Source: Lachnospiraceae bacterium
Lineage (GTDB): Bacteria; Bacillota; Clostridia; Lachnospirales; Lachnospiraceae
Length of the DNA stretch: 16,881 nucleotides
Assembly: GCA_009774395.1 (NCBI GenBank)
Contig: VSNQ01000104.1
Location: forward strand, 1 to 16,881
Reading direction: 5' to 3'
The stretch's first letter is position 1. Each line of letters begins with the position of its first letter. The position numbers and the translations under genes are program-made. Positions 7,637 to 16,791 of this stretch are shown here, piece by piece. The notes under the pieces were generated by a model. The model did not search any database, was not told the DNA's origin, and saw only the letters and a list, made by a program, of their open reading frames with translations.

Positions 7637-7664
7637 ATATCGGCAATATTGTAGTATCTATTTA
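7637..7664 (-). promoter_or_regulatory. SigD (sigma-28) promoter for flagellin
   Basis: On the minus strand, TAAA (7661-7664) and GCCGATAT (7637-7644) are separated by 16 bp. The -10 is identical to the Bacillus SigD consensus and the spacing is in the accepted 14-16 range. It lies about 240 bp upstream of the flagellin start, the gene it would be expected to serve. Confidence 0.8.
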
Positions 7665-7796
7665 GAAATCATTGCAAAAATAAATACAATTTATATAAAT
7701 TAATACAATATTAACACAATTTCATAAAATATCTGAAATCAAGTGCCATTGCAAGGCAGTTTTTCAAAATATTATAATTTTTTATACAACAGCTTT

Positions 7797-10700
7797 TTAT
7801 GGACTTATAATCTGAAACTTAATCGTTCTCTTGCCAGAATATGCGCCAATTCCTGTGATAACTACCTGTGCCGTTCCGATTTTCTTATTTTTCTTATAGG
7901 AAAGTGTATAATCTATGCCCTCCTTTAATGTTTCTGAATTATAGTTCACTGTCACTAGCGGCTGAGCACCGTTTACCATTGCTTCCGGTGTTAAAATTGC
8001 ATTTTCTACAACAATCTTTGTATTAAAGCGATCCGTTAATTTCCGTTTCGTTACAGTGACCTTTATACGTTTTACTGTATTCGGAATATAATTGGTATTT
8101 TCCAACGTTGGCGTTAATGTAATTTGCAGTACAGGAAGTTTGCTTCCCAAGAACTGTATATTTCCAATCTCCTCAACATCCATTTTAAAGTCTTGACCTT
8201 GCACAAGAACCTTGTTGCCATCTTTCACGAATGGCTTTAAATCACTGATGCTTTTTCTAAAGTAAATTTTGGAAAGACCTTTTACGCTGACTTTCGAAAA
8301 ATCTTTCGGCTGTATAGAAAAGGACAGGCTTCTCTTACCATAGCAGGCATTTTTTCCTAGAATCGTAACCGTTGCCGTATTTACACCTGCATTAATATTA
8401 TTTTCATAAATCAAACTATAATTTTTGGATGAAAGTTTTTTACCATTTAATTTGATATCCAATGCCGGTTTCTGCGGTTTACCATTGTAAATCAGCGGTT
8501 TTTCACTTAGATTTTTCTTAAAGCTAACCTGCAAGCCATAATCATATGACAAATTTGTCCTGTTTTCTACTGAACCACGAATATAAAACGTTGCTTTTTT
8601 CTTTGCCGTGCCCTTATAATTTCCCGTAGTCTTTGCAGTAATTACAACCCGCATCTGTGTATCTTGCATATATGTACCAGTTACATTATAGACAGGAACT
8701 GTTCCTTTTTTCCCAGTGAAAAAGGATACCGTGTAATCACGTTCAGGGTTAAGAATAGAATTGCCATCTCTGACAACAATCGCCTCTTTAACCTGTCCGC
8801 TTAAATCCATACCCGTGTAAATCATATCACCGATCGGCTCTATGGTTACATTCTTTATATCTTTCGGCGTAATAATAAAATTCTTGCGGATTGCACCAGA
8901 AAAATCCCCGATTCCGTTTAAAACAATACTTGGTGCATTACTTCCTGAACCATTATGAACATCAATATTATTTTTATAGGTAATCGTATAATCAACGTTT
9001 TCTTTTAATGTTTTTTGTTTTTTCTTGCTTTTCATTCCGCTGTCATTATATTCAAGATAGGTGTATTTCACTGTGACCGCTGGACGAAGCTGTGCTCCTG
9101 TATAAACCATTGACGTTTTTTTCAGTGTAACGGTTGCATAGCCTACCGCTTCTGGTGAAGTTGGATTTAGCTGCTGCGCTCTGTCAAGCTCAATAAAAAA
9201 CGCACCTTCTGCTGATACCATAACCTGAATTTGTATTTTCAGTGAAATGTTATCAGGGTTTTGAATATTTTCAGGAAGTGTCACAACACCGTTTACCCGA
9301 AATGTCTGCTCTGTCTTAATGGATGGGTCGTAACTTCCTTCTGCTAGATTATCTAAATCCCATCGTACGGCTGCCGTGTTTGTTTCCTTATCCTCTGTCA
9401 CAATGGCTATTTTTTCTGGAAGCCCCAGTCCTGCTGCTGTCTTATCAGAACCATTTGCAACATTTTCAATATTATCAGGTTTTGGAATACGAACCAGCTT
9501 TGCCTTGTCTGTTGCCGGAAATTCATAACGCACTGTCATTATCCTTGTACTGTTGTCAAATTCTGTGTCTGCTGACCTTCCATTAACAGTTGCTTTTGTT
9601 CCCTCTGTATAGGTAAATGAAGGCAATGCTGTGAGCGTAATTTTTGCGGTATATACCTTGTTGAAGCCTGCTGTCTGCTCTGCCGGACTCCATTGAATCC
9701 GTGGATTCCGTTCCTCGATTCCCTCTGTGCGACAATATGCGCTTTCTGCCAGTTCCCTGCCGCCAACTGGTACATCAATTGTTAGCGCAACTGCTTCTGC
9801 CGCTGATACAATTACGGTAACTTTCACAATACGAGATATACTGTCTGTATTAATAATATTTTCGGGCAGTGTAATCGTTCCATTTATTGTAAATATCTGC
9901 TCTGTCTTTTTAGAGGGGTCATAAGTGCTTGTGGTAATTTTATCTAAATCCCACGTTACCTGCGCCTGATTCGTGTTTTCATCCTCAGTTTCAATGGGTA
10001 TATACTTTAAATTTTCTAATTTCAGTTTGAAACTTTCCAGCGGCGTACCGTTGGGCATTTCAATATCTTCAATCGGCGGAATACTGATAAGTTTTGCCTT
10101 TTCTGTTTTCGGGAAAGTATAGCTTACTGTTAAAGCCTTTGTTGCTTCATTATAAGATAATTCTGCTGGATTCCCATTCACTGTAGCAGCCGCTTCCGCT
10201 ATAAACTTATATCCTTCTTTGGCTGTTAAAGGGATTTCTGCTGTATATTCTACGGCAAAGCCTGCTGTAATATCGGCAGGATTCCATATTATGGGGGCAG
10301 TCGTTTCTATAATTCCCTCTGCTGCACAGTCCGCAAATTCATCTAAAAGCAGACCGCCTGCCGGAACGTCAACACCTGTAATTGCTATGGTATTAATAGG
10401 TTTTAGATTTAATTCACTGCTTGGAATTTCAACCGGTTCACTGGCAAAATCTGTCTGTCGAAAACCATTTACCTGTTCTGAAAAAATATAAGTATGCCAA
10501 TTACTGCCTTCATAGTCAAAATTGCTGGGTAAGTCAAATGTCACTTCGCTGGAACTATCTATTTCACCATCTGTTTTGCCTTTTCCGTAATAGAGTACCT
10601 GTACGCCGTTCTCTGTGCGCGGTTTGTCTGTTATCATAATCGAAATTTGGTTGGCGTCTGTATCGTTAGAGCCAGTATAACGATATGTATAAGGTACTGT

Positions 10701-12654
10701 AATAGTCGTTCCATCTCTCTGTGCTGTTCCAATTTGAAATTGTTGGCTGGTATCTAACATCGTTAGCTGCCACTGACTGGCTGAAGTTCCCTGAACCTTG
10801 GAAAGTCCGAGTGTCGTTTTGTTAATCGATGCGTTGTCGACCGCTTCCATTGCAAGTAGGATTTGGGAACGGTTAAGGTTGAAGGCTGGGGCTACACCGA
10901 TAACAGTACTTGATAAAACCCCTCCTTCATTTATAATACCATCATCATGTTGATAATCATAATATCGTGTATATACTACAGCTCCTTCATAACCGCTTGG
11001 CTTTACAGAAACAGATGTTCGCAACCACCAGCTATTTCCTCTCCAATATTTTTCAACACCTTTATCATATGCATAGCTTGTAACGTTTAAATGCCTACTA
11101 TTTACATTATCATTGTTTCCCGGAGTATACTGATAAAATCCATACTTTTCTGTTTCAATTTCTCCAAGACTTAGCAAGTATATTTTATCATCTTCCAAAC
11201 TAGAAGAATACTCAAATGCTGAATGTCCATAGCCATCAATCTCCTTCTCTTTACGTGTTTCCTGAATAAATCCACGTTCTGCGGGAGAAAAAGCAGTGCC
11301 TAAATACCCATCTCTTGTATAATTACTTTTATTTGGATCTTCTAAGACATCTTTATAATCTTCATATTTCTCAGCATTCAACCATTTACGCACAAGACTG
11401 TCTGTCCATATATCCTCTCCGTTGATTGATTGCTTACTTTCCCAATAAGGAATTGCATCCATTATCTTATCTGACCACAAAAGGATGCTGTCCGCATTCC
11501 CTCCTTCTTTACTGCTGTTTGCATTATCCAATACACGATATCTTACAGGTTCATTCGGATCATTACTATTTGACTGATAATAGTTACCATAATAAATATA
11601 ACTACCTTCTCCATTCCCCCATGACTGCTCTCTTGTTGTTGGCTGTCCCGGGTTGATAACACCTGCAATTTTTCCATCAACATTTAGGTTTATTCCTCTG
11701 GCATCTGTCGCCGTTGATGTTGCCATGGTATCATTCCATTCTTCTATACGTTCTTCTTCAACGACAGTGGTTTCCTCCTCTGTGATTTCTTCTTCCGTTT
11801 CTATCTCAGCTTCCGTTTCGGTTTCTGTGCTGCCCTCTGTTTCCGTTTCTGTAGCAACTTCTGACGTGTTTTCTGTATCCATCTCTGTGACGGTTTCTGT
11901 TTCGCTTCCTGTTTCCGTATCACTCTCTGTTGTGCCTTCTGTACTGCTTCCTGTTGCTGTTTCTGTTTCATTCTTTATTGCTGTTTCTGTTTCGTTTCCT
12001 GTTTCTGTATCATACTTTGTTGCTGTTTCTGTTTCGTTTCCTGCTTCTGTTTCATTCTTTATTGCTGTTTCTGTTTCGTTTCCTGCTTCTGTATCATTCT
12101 TTATTGCTGTTTCTGTTTCGTTTCCTGTTTCTGTATCATACTTTGTTGCTGTTTCTGTTTCGCTGCTCGTTTCTGTTTCATTCTTTGTTGCTGTTTCTGT
12201 TTCGTTTTCTGTTTCTGTATTATTCTCTGTTGTAGCTTTTGTATCACTTTCTGCTGTAATTTCTATGTCAACTTTTGTTTCATTGGCAGTATCTGAGTTA
12301 ACTTTCGTTTCTGCACTAGATTTTGTATTATCTTCCGTTGCGGCTTCACTTTCCCTTGTTTTTTCTGTATTTGCTGTGGATTCCAATTTTGATTTGTCTG
12401 ATTCTGACACTTGTATTGTGCTGTTTTCTGAATGACCATTTTTTGACTTGTCCGCTTTAAGGGTACTTGTAGAATCTGCTTTCTTCGGCTGGCTGGTCTT
12501 TCCTTCCGTTTCCCCTTGATTCTCCTCTGTATATACCGTTTCTGCTGCCTGTACCTTTTGCAGTGTGCTATCAGCACTATACCCCCCCCCTAGTAATCAT
12601 TGCTGCTGTTAACAGCAATGCGATTCCTTTCCTTAGTAAACATTTCTTTTTCAT
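7797..12654 (-). CDS. Phase-variable repeat-containing surface protein, frame broken at a G9 tract (OFF)
   Basis: A signal-peptide start, MKKKCLLRKGIALLLTAAMI, begins at 12654 and runs into nine G (12582-12590), then TAG after 25 codons. With eight G, or an equivalent shift, the frame continues without a stop to TAA at 7797-7799, giving 1618 residues. In that numbering, 82-300 is Thr/Glu-rich with 14-residue repeats (about 142-233). About 346-596 resembles DUF6273 (VRYRVLD, SWWLRTS, GVAPAFNLN). Two copies of a module of about 200 residues follow, each with a DVPxGG start and a YDPSxKTEQ segment. The last 440 or so residues are four or five beta repeats of the YTG...DYT...Y kind found in adhesins. 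No LPXTG or hydrophobic C-terminal anchor is visible, so attachment is unknown. The start is uncertain: ATGs at 12661 and 12664 also lie beside the AAGGG site. An internal GTG at 12410 would lack a signal peptide. A promoter (12729-12758) precedes it. Confidence 0.8.
11953..12228 (-). repeat. 42-bp in-frame tandem repeats (Thr/Glu stalk)
   Basis: Six full 42-bp units run from 11977 to 12228, with a 24-bp partial unit at 11953-11976. Units 11977-12018 and 12103-12144 are identical; the others differ at a few positions. Each encodes 14 residues such as NETETATKYDTETG. Because 42 is a multiple of three, copy-number change would alter stalk length without breaking the frame. Confidence 0.9.
12582..12590 (-). 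repeat. Nine-G homopolymer within the signal-peptide region
   Basis: Nine consecutive G on the coding (minus) strand sit between the hydrophobic core of the signal peptide and the mature protein, in a gene that is otherwise A/T-rich. The tract is the exact point where the two coding frames part. A dyad with 8-bp perfect arms (12598-12605 and 12613-12620) lies 7 bp before it in the direction of transcription. Confidence 0.9.
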
Positions 12655-12682
12655 AATTTTCATCATCCCTTCTAACGCTGAT

Positions 12683-12708
12683 AAGGCAAGCCTTGGAAAG
12701 CTCGCCTT
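12683..12708 (-). promoter_or_regulatory. Hairpin in the surface-protein leader
   Basis: Nine-nucleotide arms, AAGGCGAGC and GCTTGCCTT on the minus strand, pair fully with one G-U and flank an 8-nt loop. There is no T run, so it is not an obvious terminator. It lies between the promoter and the ribosome-binding site and could stabilise or regulate the mRNA. Confidence 0.4.
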
Positions 12709-12728
12709 ATTCTTACAATATCCATTGA

Positions 12729-12758
12729 ATCTTATCATATTCCCTATGGATATGTCAA
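12729..12758 (-). promoter_or_regulatory. Vegetative promoter for the surface-protein gene
   Basis: On the minus strand a perfect TTGACA (12753-12758) is followed, after 18 bp, by TAAGAT (12729-12734). It predicts a leader of about 70 nt. Its quality suggests the gene is transcribed, so its state would be set by the G tract rather than by promoter loss. Confidence 0.6.
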
Positions 12759-12835
12759 GATTTTCTGAAATTTTTATTAAAATTATGGTGATATATGGTT
12801 ACTTTTCACACCCACGCCAAAGTAGTGGGAATTAT

Positions 12836-12885
12836 GCACCAAAAAGCTAAAAGCTTTCGCTTTTTTACTTTAGCATTTTGTGTGC
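12836..12885 (-). terminator. Imperfect terminator-like dyad after the transporter operon
   Basis: The inner stem AAAAGC/GCTTTT has a GAAA loop on the minus strand (12849-12864), followed by AGCTTTTTGG. An outer, gapped dyad of GCAC-, AAAA- and GCTAAA-type blocks extends it to 12836-12885. It lies 120 bp after the DUF4340 stop and before the surface-protein promoter. Apart from this and a plus-strand TATAAT at 12895-12900, the gap 12759-13005 shows nothing. Confidence 0.4.
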
Positions 12886-13005
12886 AAAATCTGTTATAAT
12901 TCACACCTCAATAACCTATAAGCTGATAAAGACTGGCATGGGGGAATTGTAACGATATATATTCCAGCAAATTTTCTTTTCCAATATAAATATACAATAC
13001 CATAT

Positions 13006-13593
13006 TTATTCAACCCCTTCCGTCGGTTCTTCTGTGCTTTGCGCCTCGGTTGTCTGTTCCTTAGCAGTGACTAAGTCCTCAAGCGTTGTGCCAAAGGCAC
13101 TTACGATCTGTGGATTTACGTCATATATAACACTCTCTTTTCCCTCAAGACATAAATAGTAAGTTCCCGTCATTTCGTTTAAGTCGCCAATCATCATGGT
13201 GCAGACTTCCTCCCCGTCCGATACCAATATCGTTAATGCGGGTTCTGCAAGTCCATACATCTCCAAGTTTTCCACTTCTTCTATCCGATTCTCTGAATTC
13301 AGGGGTGCTACAGTCTGTATTAATTCTGTGACTTTATCCTCGTCCATATCTAAAGAACTGTCGTTATCATAAATCCACTCCTGCGCATTTTTTGTCAATG
13401 AAACAGTTCCGGCGCTGTTGGTAAAAGCAAACCGTATTACTTTGTCTGCTTGAATATTATTGATTGTAAAATGGTTTTCTTCTGAAGCATCCTCCGACGC
13501 CTTATCGAAATATTTTATAAGCACAATTAATATAATAACAGCCGCTATTAATACAACTGTCAACACTGCCAACTGCTTTTTCTGCCTTTTCAT
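13006..13593 (-). CDS. DUF4340 membrane-anchored protein of the Gld-type transporter
   Basis: The 195-residue protein has one N-terminal membrane segment (about 8-27) after a basic start, and the remainder should face outside. FTNSAGTVSLTKNAQEWIYD (56-75), then a D-x-D-K-V-x-E-L helix and NLEMYGLAEPALTI are typical of DUF4340 proteins. These accompany GldA and GldF/GldG-like genes, although this one is short for the family. The C-terminal 20 residues are a Thr/Glu-rich tail. It is the last gene of the operon, 69 bp after the permease, with AAGGGGG upstream of its ATG. Its job is inferred from context: an extracytoplasmic accessory of the transporter. Confidence 0.8.
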   Translation of the reverse strand: MKRQKKQLAVLTVVLIAAVIILIVLIKYFDKASEDASEENHFTINNIQADKVIRFAFTNSAGTVSLTKNAQEWIYDNDSSLDMDEDKVTELIQTVAPLNSENRIEEVENLEMYGLAEPALTILVSDGEEVCTMMIGDLNEMTGTYYLCLEGKESVIYDVNPQIVSAFGTTLEDLVTAKEQTTEAQSTEEPTEGVE

Positions 13594-13662
13594 ATTCTGC
13601 CCCCTTACTATTTATGTCTAAAAATTTAACATCTGTTACAATTCAGCCTTGCCGAACTATAA

Positions 13663-15834
13663 CTAATATCTTCTTCTGCGGAGCCAAATCACCAATCCTG
13701 TAATTACCAGTGCAACTGGAATCAAAATCATTCCCACTGTTTTCACTAACACAACATCCTTTTCTGCCACAGTCAGCCACTGCATTTCATAGCTTTTTAC
13801 CGGAATCGCTACAGTAACTTCATGGTCTGCGATTGTTCCCATAATATTTACAAAAAGCTGCTTATTATTGCCCGCCACATAACTGTCATATTGATCTGTA
13901 AACAGCTGCGCACTAGAAAACACATACATAACACCTGTTTTTTCTTCAAGCGTTTTCTCTGCCTTCACACCAATACAAAATGTTCCGGCTGGCTCCCCCT
14001 CCTCTGCTGCAAAAGTAGCAATCTCTTGGCTGCCGCTCTTTAAAACAGCATCTTGCGAAGTGGTGAGAAGTTTTGTATACATTAAGTTTTCAACGCTGTT
14101 TTCTGGAACATTGACCGCCTGTGCAAACGGCGCCATTACATAGCTGTATTCGCCACCAAGCCCTTTTGTTTCGTCTGCATCTACAACATTGGGCAGCAGC
14201 AAAAACTGTGCCTGATAGAAATTTTCTGCGTTATTATCGACTACACAGCCCTTTTGAATCGTCATGCCGTATTCTGATAATATCCGCTCAAAATTTGGCT
14301 GATCCTCCGTTACATACTCTGTTGTAATTACAGCCTTTCCGCCGTTATTTAGATATGCAATTACTTTGTCTGCATCATCTTTGGAAAAATCTTTCTCCGG
14401 CGCATGAATTAATATACATTCTGCGTCCTCTGGCACCGCATTATAATCCATTAAACTAATGGTTTCATATGTAATATTTTCTTTCTCAATAGCAGACGTA
14501 AATCCACTGTCAAATGTATATTCATTATGTCCTGCAATAATATAAATCTTTGGCATATCGTCACCTGTGCAGTAAGAAATCGCACTGGTTATTTGCCCTT
14601 CTCCGTCATAGCCCGTCACATTCTGCTGGTAGGTATATCCTGAATAATCCACCTGCGTTTCGTACAGCGTTTCATATGGAATCACTTTATAACGCTTCTG
14701 TGTTTCTACGATTAAACTGTTTACCGAAACACTTTCTGTTGTATACCCGCTTGCAAAGCGCGGATTCACCAAAGGATTTATATACTTTACCTGCAAATTG
14801 TCAGAGAGTTCCTGATACCGATCTAGTGTTTGTTTTAAAATACTGTCCGCATTCTCTTCGCTCGCAAGCACATAGATGGTGACTTCCTCCTTTAGAGTGC
14901 CAACAATACTTTGGGTCTGCTCAGAAACGGCATAAAGCTGATTTGCCGATACGTCAATACTTGTATATTTGCTTGGTAGTTTCCCTACAATTAAGTTTAT
15001 CACAACCATAAGCGCTATTACAATAACGATTGTTACTGAACTATATGCGCCCATCGCAGCATTTTTTAGGGAAAAATGCTGAACCGATACCGTATATCTT
15101 CGTTTTTGAATGGATTGCGCCGTGAAAAACAGTAGCAAAATCACTACGGATAAGAAATAAATAACAGATGTTACATCAAAAATGGTAATTAATCTGCTGT
15201 TTCCTGTTACATCCGATACGCTGCTTACCATACTACTGTAATGCGAATAAAAATCAAATATTCCAAGAAATTCCGTAAGCAAATTTCCTGTGCTGGAAAT
15301 TAGACTTTTGATTCCCTGCATCATATAGGTTAAAAATAACACCCCAAATGTTATTACTGCCGCAATCACCAAATTTTCTGTTAAGCTGGAAATAAACATT
15401 CCTACTGCTATCGCTGCTAAACCATAAAGAGCAAAGGCAAGGATTGCCACATAGGACTCCACCATTGGAACAGAACCATATCGGCTTAAAAACAATGGAA
15501 ATAGGCAAAAAATCACCACCGGAATTAAAAAGATCACAGCCATTGACAAGTATTTCCCCAATACCAGCTTTCCTATAGATATTGGTGATGTCAACAGAAG
15601 CTGATCTGTTTTCTGACGCCGCTCGTCTGCCATAATCCGCATAGACAATATCGGTATTGTAACAAAAAATAATATTAAGATAGCATCTAATGGATACGCT
15701 ATATAGGGGAAGCCATAGAGCATATTATAAACAGATGCATACATTGCAAAAAAGCCTATGGTTGCCGCCATAAACAGCCAGCCTGTTACAGAATGCAGAT
15801 AAGACGCTAATTCCTTTTTAAATATCGCTGTCAT
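13663..15834 (-). CDS. ABC-2 permease fused to GldG-like extracytoplasmic domain
   Basis: The 723-residue protein joins what are two proteins in gliding Bacteroidetes. Residues 1-245 are an ABC-2-type permease with about six membrane segments and the cytoplasmic motif DERRQKTDQLLLTSPIS (70-86), as in GldF. A further membrane segment (about 266-284) leads into a large extracytoplasmic domain (about 285-680) of the GldG / 'ABC_transp_aux' kind, with SIDVSANQLYAVSEQT near its start. A final membrane helix (about 693-715) ends in RRRRY. It would form the channel driven by the ATPase encoded just upstream. The two genes overlap by 17 bp, which implies translational coupling, and GGAGG lies 9 nt before the ATG. 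The substrate is unknown; in Firmicutes such systems are not tied to gliding. Confidence 0.88.
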   Translation of the reverse strand: MTAIFKKELASYLHSVTGWLFMAATIGFFAMYASVYNMLYGFPYIAYPLDAILILFFVTIPILSMRIMADERRQKTDQLLLTSPISIGKLVLGKYLSMAVIFLIPVVIFCLFPLFLSRYGSVPMVESYVAILAFALYGLAAIAVGMFISSLTENLVIAAVITFGVLFLTYMMQGIKSLISSTGNLLTEFLGIFDFYSHYSSMVSSVSDVTGNSRLITIFDVTSVIYFLSVVILLLFFTAQSIQKRRYTVSVQHFSLKNAAMGAYSSVTIVIVIALMVVINLIVGKLPSKYTSIDVSANQLYAVSEQTQSIVGTLKEEVTIYVLASEENADSILKQTLDRYQELSDNLQVKYINPLVNPRFASGYTTESVSVNSLIVETQKRYKVIPYETLYETQVDYSGYTYQQNVTGYDGEGQITSAISYCTGDDMPKIYIIAGHNEYTFDSGFTSAIEKENITYETISLMDYNAVPEDAECILIHAPEKDFSKDDADKVIAYLNNGGKAVITTEYVTEDQPNFERILSEYGMTIQKGCVVDNNAENFYQAQFLLLPNVVDADETKGLGGEYSYVMAPFAQAVNVPENSVENLMYTKLLTTSQDAVLKSGSQEIATFAAEEGEPAGTFCIGVKAEKTLEEKTGVMYVFSSAQLFTDQYDSYVAGNNKQLFVNIMGTIADHEVTVAIPVKSYEMQWLTVAEKDVVLVKTVGMILIPVALVITGLVIWLRRRRY

Positions 15835-16774
15835 GTGCTGTTTCCTCCTCTGTTAACGCAAGAAATACGTCCTCCAATGATTTTTCAGACAATCCCAGTG
15901 ACATAATTGGCATATCAGACGCCGCCAAACGGTAAAATAGTTCCTTCCGAATGTCCTTATCCGCTCCAAAGCGCACTACGCCATGCAGTTCTTTCTTATT
16001 TGTATCTGCTGCTATCTTATAATTTTCAATGTCCTCGATTTCACTTAAAATCTTTTCAAACCGCTCCTGCTCTCCTAAAACGCTGATCTCCAGTTGCTTC
16101 CCGCCTTTTAACAGTGTCATTAATCCCTCCGGTGTATCACTTGCCGCCAGCTTTCCTTTTGAAATAATCATAATATGATCACACACTGCACTGACTTCCG
16201 AAAGGATATGGGAACTTAAAATAATCGTATGTTTCTCGGAAAGCGTTTTAATCAATTCGCGCATTTCGATAATCTGCTTTGGGTCTAAACCGACCGTTGG
16301 CTCGTCAAGGATAATCACTTCCGGATATCCTACAATTGCCTGTGCAAGCCCAACACGCTGTTTATATCCCTTTGACAGATTACGAATCAGCCTGCCTTTT
16401 ACCTCCGCTATCTGCGTCTGCTCCATAATGGATGCAATCTGATCTCTACGCTCCGCTTTCTTAACCTGCTTTATTTCCGCCACAAATATAAGATATTCCT
16501 CTACTGTCATATCTGGATAAACCGGCGGAAGTTCCGGCAGATAGCCAATACACTTCTTTGCCTTTTCTGGCTCTTTCAGAATATCATAACCATTAATTTC
16601 TACAGTACCATCTGTCGCCGCAATATACCCAGTCATAATATTCATTGTTGTGGATTTTCCTGCACCATTCGGGCCGAGAAAACCATAGATCATCCCCTTC
16701 TCAACCTGAAACGACAAGTTATCCACAGCCACATGATTACCATATCGCTTTGTAATATTTTTCACCTCAATCAA
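15818..16774 (-). CDS. ABC transporter ATPase, GldA-like
   Basis: The 318-residue protein is the cytoplasmic motor of the transporter. It has Walker A GPNGAGKST (34-42), a signature in the variant form LSKGYKQR (133-140), Walker B VIILDEPTVGLDP and the switch histidine in LSSH. The sequence LPELPPVYPDMTVEEYL after the Q-loop region and a C-terminal extension of about 100 residues are usual for this group. The start is taken as TTG (16772-16774), giving MIEVKNITKRYG as in relatives, because GGAGG (16783-16787) lies 8 nt upstream. A TTG further up (16787-16789) overlaps that site and would add five residues. The 3' end overlaps the permease gene by 17 bp. It likely shares a promoter with the gene upstream, beyond the window. 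Confidence 0.93.
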   Translation of the reverse strand: MIEVKNITKRYGNHVAVDNLSFQVEKGMIYGFLGPNGAGKSTTMNIMTGYIAATDGTVEINGYDILKEPEKAKKCIGYLPELPPVYPDMTVEEYLIFVAEIKQVKKAERRDQIASIMEQTQIAEVKGRLIRNLSKGYKQRVGLAQAIVGYPEVIILDEPTVGLDPKQIIEMRELIKTLSEKHTIILSSHILSEVSAVCDHIMIISKGKLAASDTPEGLMTLLKGGKQLEISVLGEQERFEKILSEIEDIENYKIAADTNKKELHGVVRFGADKDIRKELFYRLAASDMPIMSLGLSEKSLEDVFLALTEEETAHDSDI

Positions 16775-16791
16775 AACTGCTGCCTCCAATC

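Noticed and set aside
11953..12228. CRISPR-like array.
   Set aside because: The 42-bp units are contiguous, in frame and without unique spacers.
11653..12435. Plus-strand frame of 260 codons rich in Ser and Val.
   Set aside because: It is the mirror of the 42-bp Thr/Glu repeats, which suppress stops on the other strand; no ribosome-binding site or domain.
12263..12577. Minus-strand 104-codon frame rich in Lys and Arg.
   Set aside because: It is the third frame of the surface-protein N-terminus, which a ten-G tract would enter; low complexity and no domain.
15254..15508. Minus-strand 84-codon frame with hydrophobic, Cys-rich sequence.
   Set aside because: It lies wholly inside the permease gene in another frame and mirrors its membrane segments.
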